This document shows positions 60,069 through 64,000 of a stretch of 64,000 bases of DNA, one piece after another. Where the stretch lies: contig JADJBU010000022.1 in the NCBI GenBank assembly GCA_016703605.1, positions 186,001 to 250,000 of the forward strand, read 5' to 3'. How positions within the stretch are numbered: position 1 is the stretch's first letter; the number at the start of each line of letters is the position of its first letter. The position numbers were made by a program, and so were the translations under genes. Source of the stretch: Candidatus Villigracilis adiacens. Lineage in GTDB: Bacteria; Chloroflexota; Anaerolineae; Anaerolineales; Villigracilaceae. Below the pieces are notes generated by a model. The model was given only the letters and a program-made list of their open reading frames with translations. It had not been told where the DNA came from and made no database searches.

Positions 60069-61196
60069 TTAAAATTCCAATTCTTTTTGGCGCATGACGA
60101 CGGATTCCACCAGCCCGATTCCGATCATCAGCGCAGTGAGACCCGAACCGCCGTAACTGACAAATGGAAGCGGCAAGCCGGATACCGGCAACAGGTTGAG
60201 ATTCATGCCAATGTTGACCGCGCCCTGAAAAAAAATCAGCGTGGCGACGCCGATGGCAAGCATGGAGCCTGCCACGTCCCGCGCCTTTTGCGCCGCGCGG
60301 ATACAGCGCCAGACGACAACGCCCAGGGTCAGGATGATCAGAACGCCGCCCACCATGCCAAACTCCTCGGAGGTTGCCGCGAAAATGAAGTCGGTGTGGC
60401 GGACTTTCAAGAAGCGCAACTGGGTTTGCGACCCGTACCCATATCCCTGCCCGAGCAGTCCGCCCGAACCGACGGCGATCAGAGCCTGTTGCACGTTGTA
60501 GCGGTTGCCGAAGGTGTCGTCGGGGTTTGGCACCACGAAATTGACGATACGCTCCTGCTGGTATGCCTGCAAACCGGGTATTTTTACGCCCAGCACCGAA
60601 AGGGCGATGACGGTTCCGAGCAGGATAAAACCGGCAGCCGCGGCAATGACCACATGCCGGATCTGAATCCCGTTCACCCAAAGCATGACCACCAGGATCA
60701 CAGACAGCACCATCACATTCGAGAGGTTCGGCTGGAGCAGAATTAACCCGATGATCCAGACTCCACGCAGGACGGCGCCGAAGACCCACTTCATGTCGCG
60801 GGGCTGGTCGCGGGTCACGTCGAAATACCTCGCAAGGACGATCAATGCGACGATCTTGGCAAATTCGGTCGGTTGAAGGAACAGGACGCCGACCTGAAAC
60901 CAGCGCTGCGCCCCGAAAGCCGTCTGACCAAAACCTGTGAGGGTGAGCAGGAATCCGAGGATCACGAGATGAATCGGTCTGTACAGGGCGATCCAGTAAC
61001 GGTAGTCGATGGAGGCGAGAAAAAAGATCAGAACCACGCCGAGGAGGGCAAAATACACCTGGCGGGTGATCAAAGGCTGGAGGACTTCATTCCCCGCAAT
61101 CGCCGAACGGATCATGACCGTGCCGAAAGCCGAAGCCAGCACCACCGCGCCCAGCAATAGAAAATCGAAATTTCTCCAGGAAAGACTACGTTCCAT
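60069..61196 (-). CDS. rodA: Rod shape-determining protein RodA (SEDS glycosyltransferase)
   Basis: 375 aa, about ten membrane helices. SEDS motifs: AFGAQRWFQVGVLFLQPTEFAK (in two parts, about residues 93-114, the polymerase core), ARYFDV, and GSGGLLGQGYGYGSQT-like (about 240-255), ending PLPFVSYGGSGLTALMIGIG. Polymerises peptidoglycan glycan strands with PBP2 (mrdA nearby) in elongation. The pairing with mrdA and the min genes supports RodA rather than FtsW. Confidence 0.95.
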   Translation of the reverse strand: MERSLSWRNFDFLLLGAVVLASAFGTVMIRSAIAGNEVLQPLITRQVYFALLGVVLIFFLASIDYRYWIALYRPIHLVILGFLLTLTGFGQTAFGAQRWFQVGVLFLQPTEFAKIVALIVLARYFDVTRDQPRDMKWVFGAVLRGVWIIGLILLQPNLSNVMVLSVILVVMLWVNGIQIRHVVIAAAAGFILLGTVIALSVLGVKIPGLQAYQQERIVNFVVPNPDDTFGNRYNVQQALIAVGSGGLLGQGYGYGSQTQLRFLKVRHTDFIFAATSEEFGMVGGVLIILTLGVVVWRCIRAAQKARDVAGSMLAIGVATLIFFQGAVNIGMNLNLLPVSGLPLPFVSYGGSGLTALMIGIGLVESVVMRQKELEF

Positions 61197-61250
61197 TTTT
61201 CAACATGAACGCCCGCAGACGCGCAGGCGCATCCATGCCTCGCCCCGTCA

Positions 61251-61502
61251 TCAACCCGCCCGGTGGCGGGATGAACTCTTCAAGGGAATATCCGCCACGA
61301 GCCGCTGGGAGCGTCCGTCTTTTTCAAGTTCGATGCGCACGGCATCCGGGTCGATCTCGATGTATTGGGAGATCGCTTTCAGGAGGTCGTCTTTCAAAGA
61401 CTCCAATTGTCCCGGGGTCAGGTCGGTGCGGTCATGCACCAGCACCAGTTGCAGGCGTTCCTTTGCGCTGCTTGCGCTCCGTTTGCGTGTGAAGAAGTCC
61501 AT
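61251..61502 (-). CDS. minE: Cell division topological specificity factor MinE
   Basis: 83 aa from ATG 61502, set by GGAGG upstream. The N-terminal MDFFTRKRSASSAKERLQLV and C-terminal dimer region IEIDPDAVRIELEK match MinE. It releases MinD from the membrane by stimulating its ATPase. One base separates it from minD. Downstream 50 bases to rodA. Confidence 0.93.
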   Translation of the reverse strand: MDFFTRKRSASSAKERLQLVLVHDRTDLTPGQLESLKDDLLKAISQYIEIDPDAVRIELEKDGRSQRLVADIPLKSSSRHRAG

Positions 61503-61503
61503 G

Positions 61504-62301
61504 TTACTTCCTCCCCGCCAGGCGTTGGATGGCGTTCCACAGTCCGCTTTGCGGGGCAAGGTCCATGAAGGGCACGTCGTCGCCTTGAAGGCGCCTGGCG
61601 ATATTGCGGAATGCCATGCCCGCGCGGCTTTTCGCATCGGTCACAATGGGCGTGCCGCGGTTCGAACCGATGATGACATTCTCATCCTCGGGAACGATTC
61701 CAATCAAACGGATTCCGAGCAGGTCGAGCACGTCTTCAGCCGAAAGCATGTCGTTATTCTTCACCAGCGCCGGGTTGAGACGGTTGATGATGAGCGCCGG
61801 GTTGCTTTTCTCCTCCGCTTCGAGAATGCCCACCACCCGGTCGGCATCGCGCACCGCGCTAACCTCGGGGTTGGTCACCACCAGGACGCGGTCTGCGGCG
61901 GCGATGGCGTTTCGGAATCCGCGCTCGATGCCCGCCGGTGAGTCGATGATGATGAAATCGGCGTCCGGCTTGAGGTCGTTGCAGATGCGCACCATGTCCG
62001 AAGGCGAAACCGCGTTCTTGTCGCGCGTCTGGGCGGCGGGGATGAGGTACATCTCCGGGTAATGCTTGTCGCGGATCATCGCCTGCTTGAGTTTGCAGCG
62101 CCCTTCGATGACGTCCACAATGTCGTAGACGATTCGGTTCTCGAGACCCATCACCACGTCGAGGTTCCGCAAGCCAATATCGCCGTCAATGCAGACGACC
62201 CGTTTGCCGTCCATGGCGAGCGCGGTGGCAAGGTTGGCGACCGCGGTGGTCTTGCCCACGCCGCCTTTTCCGGAGGTAACAGTAAATACTTGTGCGGTCA
62301 T
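61504..62301 (-). CDS. minD: Septum site-determining ATPase MinD
   Basis: 265 aa from ATG 62301. Deviant Walker A TSGKGGVGKTTAVANLATAL (about residues 8-27), IDGDIGLRNLDVVMGLENR (about 40-58), Walker B IIIDSPAGIERGF (about 117-129). The C-terminal WNAIQRLAGRK is the amphipathic membrane-targeting helix. Dimerises on the membrane with ATP, recruits MinC. One base after minC. Confidence 0.96.
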   Translation of the reverse strand: MTAQVFTVTSGKGGVGKTTAVANLATALAMDGKRVVCIDGDIGLRNLDVVMGLENRIVYDIVDVIEGRCKLKQAMIRDKHYPEMYLIPAAQTRDKNAVSPSDMVRICNDLKPDADFIIIDSPAGIERGFRNAIAAADRVLVVTNPEVSAVRDADRVVGILEAEEKSNPALIINRLNPALVKNNDMLSAEDVLDLLGIRLIGIVPEDENVIIGSNRGTPIVTDAKSRAGMAFRNIARRLQGDDVPFMDLAPQSGLWNAIQRLAGRK

Positions 62302-62302
62302 A

Positions 62303-63013
62303 TCATTTCCTGGGTGTGGTTTCGCCGGGATGCCAGAGTTCGGCTTGCAGTTTGCCGTCCTTGTTGATGCTGGCAACCTCGGGTCTTGGGTCTTTTTGCG
62401 GTTTCAACGAGGCGGATGTTTCGCCCGCGATGCGGATCTGATTGGCGGAAAGGTCGAGTGCGCAGATGAACGCCTCGCGGCTGCCTTTTGCGCCCGCATG
62501 GATCACGCCTCTCACCCGTCCCCAAACGATGACGTTCCCATCGGCTATGATCTCCGCCCCGGGGTTGACATCGCCATAAACGACCACATGACCGGGGTAT
62601 TCGATGCGCGTGCCCGAGCGGACGGTTTTGGCAACGAATAGGGCAGTATCGTCCGGGATGGTTTCAAGCACATGGCGCGATTCTTCGGGGCGGGGCTTGG
62701 AAATGCGCGTGGCAAGTCCGAGGAGTTGGGCTGTGCTTTCGGTGGTCGGCGATTCGCTGACGACCGCCCAAAGGGTGATATTTCTCTCCGAGAGCCAGTC
62801 GCGCAATTCGACAAGGTCGTTCACTTTCAGTATCTGCGTCCCCACATCCATGGCAAGCCGCGCTCCCTGAAAGAAAGCCGAACGCGCGGTGATCTGTTCC
62901 ATGAGCGCGCCGCGCTGTTCCTCCCAGGGGGCGTCTGCAAAGGTCGCAAGCAGTCCGTCGCGTATGCCCTTGATTTGAACGATGGCTGTGGATGAATCCA
63001 TAATCATATTCAT
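62303..63013 (-). CDS. minC: Septum site-determining protein MinC
   Basis: 236 aa. N-terminal FtsZ-inhibiting domain (about 1-105) and C-terminal beta-helix (about 125-215) with YGDVNPGAEIIADGNVIVWG and LRGVIHAGAKG-like RGVIHAGAKGSREAFICALD that binds MinD. The very C-terminal 25 residues are disordered. First gene of minCDE; TATAAT on the minus strand at 63031-63036 is its likely -10, 17 bases before the ATG. ATG 63001 is an alternative start. Confidence 0.95.
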   Translation of the reverse strand: MNMIMDSSTAIVQIKGIRDGLLATFADAPWEEQRGALMEQITARSAFFQGARLAMDVGTQILKVNDLVELRDWLSERNITLWAVVSESPTTESTAQLLGLATRISKPRPEESRHVLETIPDDTALFVAKTVRSGTRIEYPGHVVVYGDVNPGAEIIADGNVIVWGRVRGVIHAGAKGSREAFICALDLSANQIRIAGETSASLKPQKDPRPEVASINKDGKLQAELWHPGETTPRK

Positions 63014-63030
63014 TCAGGTTTCGATGTGGA

Positions 63031-63036
63031 ATTATA
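63031..63036 (-). promoter_or_regulatory. -10 element of minCDE
   Basis: TATAAT on the minus strand in the 42-base gap after mrdA; -35 weak. The min operon may also be read through from mrdA. Confidence 0.45.
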
Positions 63037-63055
63037 CCTGATGAACTTCCGGGTT

Positions 63056-64000
63056 TCACGGCAGCGGTGCGCCGGGCGCGCCTCGGGCGATATCGAGCGC
63101 CTTGATTTCGAAATATGACTTGATAACCCTTGCCACCATCGGTCCCGCCACGCTTGCGCCTTCGCCGCCGTTGTAGGCAAAGGCGATCACAGCGATCTCC
63201 GGGTCGTCGAAGGGCGCGTACGCCAGCGTCCACGAATGGGTGGGCCATGCGCCAAATTGACAACGCTCCGCGGCGCGGGCAACATCGTCGCAGTACTCAG
63301 CGGTTCCGGTCTTGCCCGCAACGGCGATCGGGAAATCGAGAAACAGGTCGTACAGGGTGCCGAAGGCAGGGTCGGTGACAGCCAGCCTCGTCCCCGCGCG
63401 GACAGCCTGCATCGTCTCCGGTTCGACCACCTTGAAATCATCGATCAGGGCGCAATAGGGTCCCTCGCAGGAATATTCCTGGATAAGCGGATCGACAGTA
63501 ATGTCCCATTTCATATTTGGCGTATAGGGCGAAATTTGATAACTGCCGGGCGTTTCGAAATCGGTCACAGTGAAATCTTCGGGGTTGAACCACATCGGCA
63601 CGACATTTCCATCCTCGTCCGTAACCTGCCGCACGACGGTCGGCTGCATGACCTTGCCGCTGTTCGCCACCGTCATGCCAGACATCAGGACCTGCAAGGG
63701 GGTTGCCAGCACATAGCCCTGACCCACGCTGGCAATATACGTATCGCCCGTGGACCAGTTCTCGCCCGTGTTGATGCGCTTCCATTGCGGGTCAGGGATC
63801 AGCCCGTCCTGTTCGCCGGGAAGTTGTATCCCCGAGGTCTGGTCGTAGCCAATTGCCCGGGCGTACTGTTGCAAACGCTCAATGCCCAGCCCCTGCGGGA
63901 TTTCATCCTCAAAGCCGCCGCCCAGTTTATAAAAACAAACGTTGCTCGAGTAGGCAATGCATTGCAGGAAACTGATCGCGCCGAAGCCTTCGGGGTTCTG
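63056..64000 (-). CDS. mrdA: Penicillin-binding protein 2 (transpeptidase), 3' part
   Basis: The 314 C-terminal codons of the gene are visible; the start lies beyond the window. SxN motif IAYSSNVCFYKLG (near the window edge) and KTGTAEYCDD (KTGT, about 117 residues before the C-terminus) mark the transpeptidase domain. A long loop with Cys residues (YSCEGPYCALIDD) lies between them. Crosslinks peptidoglycan in elongation, with RodA. The order mrdA-minCDE-rodA-gltX indicates a cell-shape cluster. Confidence 0.93.
   Translation of the reverse strand, partial: QNPEGFGAISFLQCIAYSSNVCFYKLGGGFEDEIPQGLGIERLQQYARAIGYDQTSGIQLPGEQDGLIPDPQWKRINTGENWSTGDTYIASVGQGYVLATPLQVLMSGMTVANSGKVMQPTVVRQVTDEDGNVVPMWFNPEDFTVTDFETPGSYQISPYTPNMKWDITVDPLIQEYSCEGPYCALIDDFKVVEPETMQAVRAGTRLAVTDPAFGTLYDLFLDFPIAVAGKTGTAEYCDDVARAAERCQFGAWPTHSWTLAYAPFDDPEIAVIAFAYNGGEGASVAGPMVARVIKSYFEIKALDIARGAPGAPLP

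Noticed and set aside
58485..60746. 753-codon open frame on the plus strand
   Set aside because: Antisense shadow of gltX and rodA, which show all family motifs.

Overview
The window is about 64 kb of moderately GC-rich bacterial chromosome, almost fully coding on both strands. No transposase, phage gene, plasmid gene or CRISPR array was seen. The gene set (GSI-alpha-like glutamine synthetase, many GAF/receiver histidine kinases, TPR protein with PDWL-type motifs, pseudokinase joined to a TolB-like propeller, SET-domain protein), the many promoters that leave almost no 5' leader, and the abundant short palindromic repeats together suggest a Chloroflexota bacterium, probably Anaerolineae. This is inference; no rRNA or other taxonomic marker is present. 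Two stretches of G/C and A homopolymer (582-843 and about 9,800-10,160) and single-base indels in three otherwise intact genes point to an imperfect consensus, probably from a metagenome.

Layout. 1-3,900: 3' part of a protein disulfide oxidoreductase with an in-frame TGA at the active-site Cys position followed by a hairpin (candidate selenoprotein), then alaS on the minus strand behind a 26-codon Ala-rich leader ORF and a terminator. 3,900-9,310: a MITE-like element, an S9 peptidase, a small accessory patch (DUF433, a partner ORF, an AT-rich membrane protein) and asnS. 9,327-10,760: two RNA genes, a 6S-like RNA and an unassigned RNA of about 380 nt with its own promoter and terminator. 10,881-17,890: Ada-like alkyltransferase, EamA exporter, glnA, two thiol-redox lipoproteins, and a minus-strand ABC/FtsX-like exporter with an AhpC/TSA-like protein. 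18,043-28,850: ClpP-fold protease, GH3 enzyme, GDPD, winged-helix AAA+ ATPase, GT2, a sigma/zinc-finger pair, DUF1684, receiver, thpR and rsfS. 29,104-40,400: lipoprotein, ndk, long TPR/PDWL protein, pyrimidine phosphorylase, and a two-component cluster. 40,500-50,630: trmFO, M28 peptidase, histidine kinase, hflX, pseudokinase-propeller, SET protein and UbiB-like kinase. 50,640-57,420: a possible attenuator locus ahead of a heterodimeric ABC exporter, DUF4440, rtcB and a class III cyclase. 57,447-64,000: membrane protein, gltX, rodA, minE, minD, minC and mrdA (cut by the window edge), a cell-shape and division cluster.

Three themes stand out. First, thiol chemistry: the candidate Sec-containing oxidoreductase, a DsbD-alpha-like lipoprotein, a thioredoxin-fold lipoprotein and an AhpC/TSA-like protein. 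Second, RNA-level control: candidate leader peptides before alaS and before the ABC exporter, two RNA genes, and many near-leaderless transcripts. Third, several families of small dispersed palindromes, some with compensatory base changes between copies, one with MITE-like ends and target-site duplications. Repeat-like segments also lie in frame inside alaS and probably trmFO.
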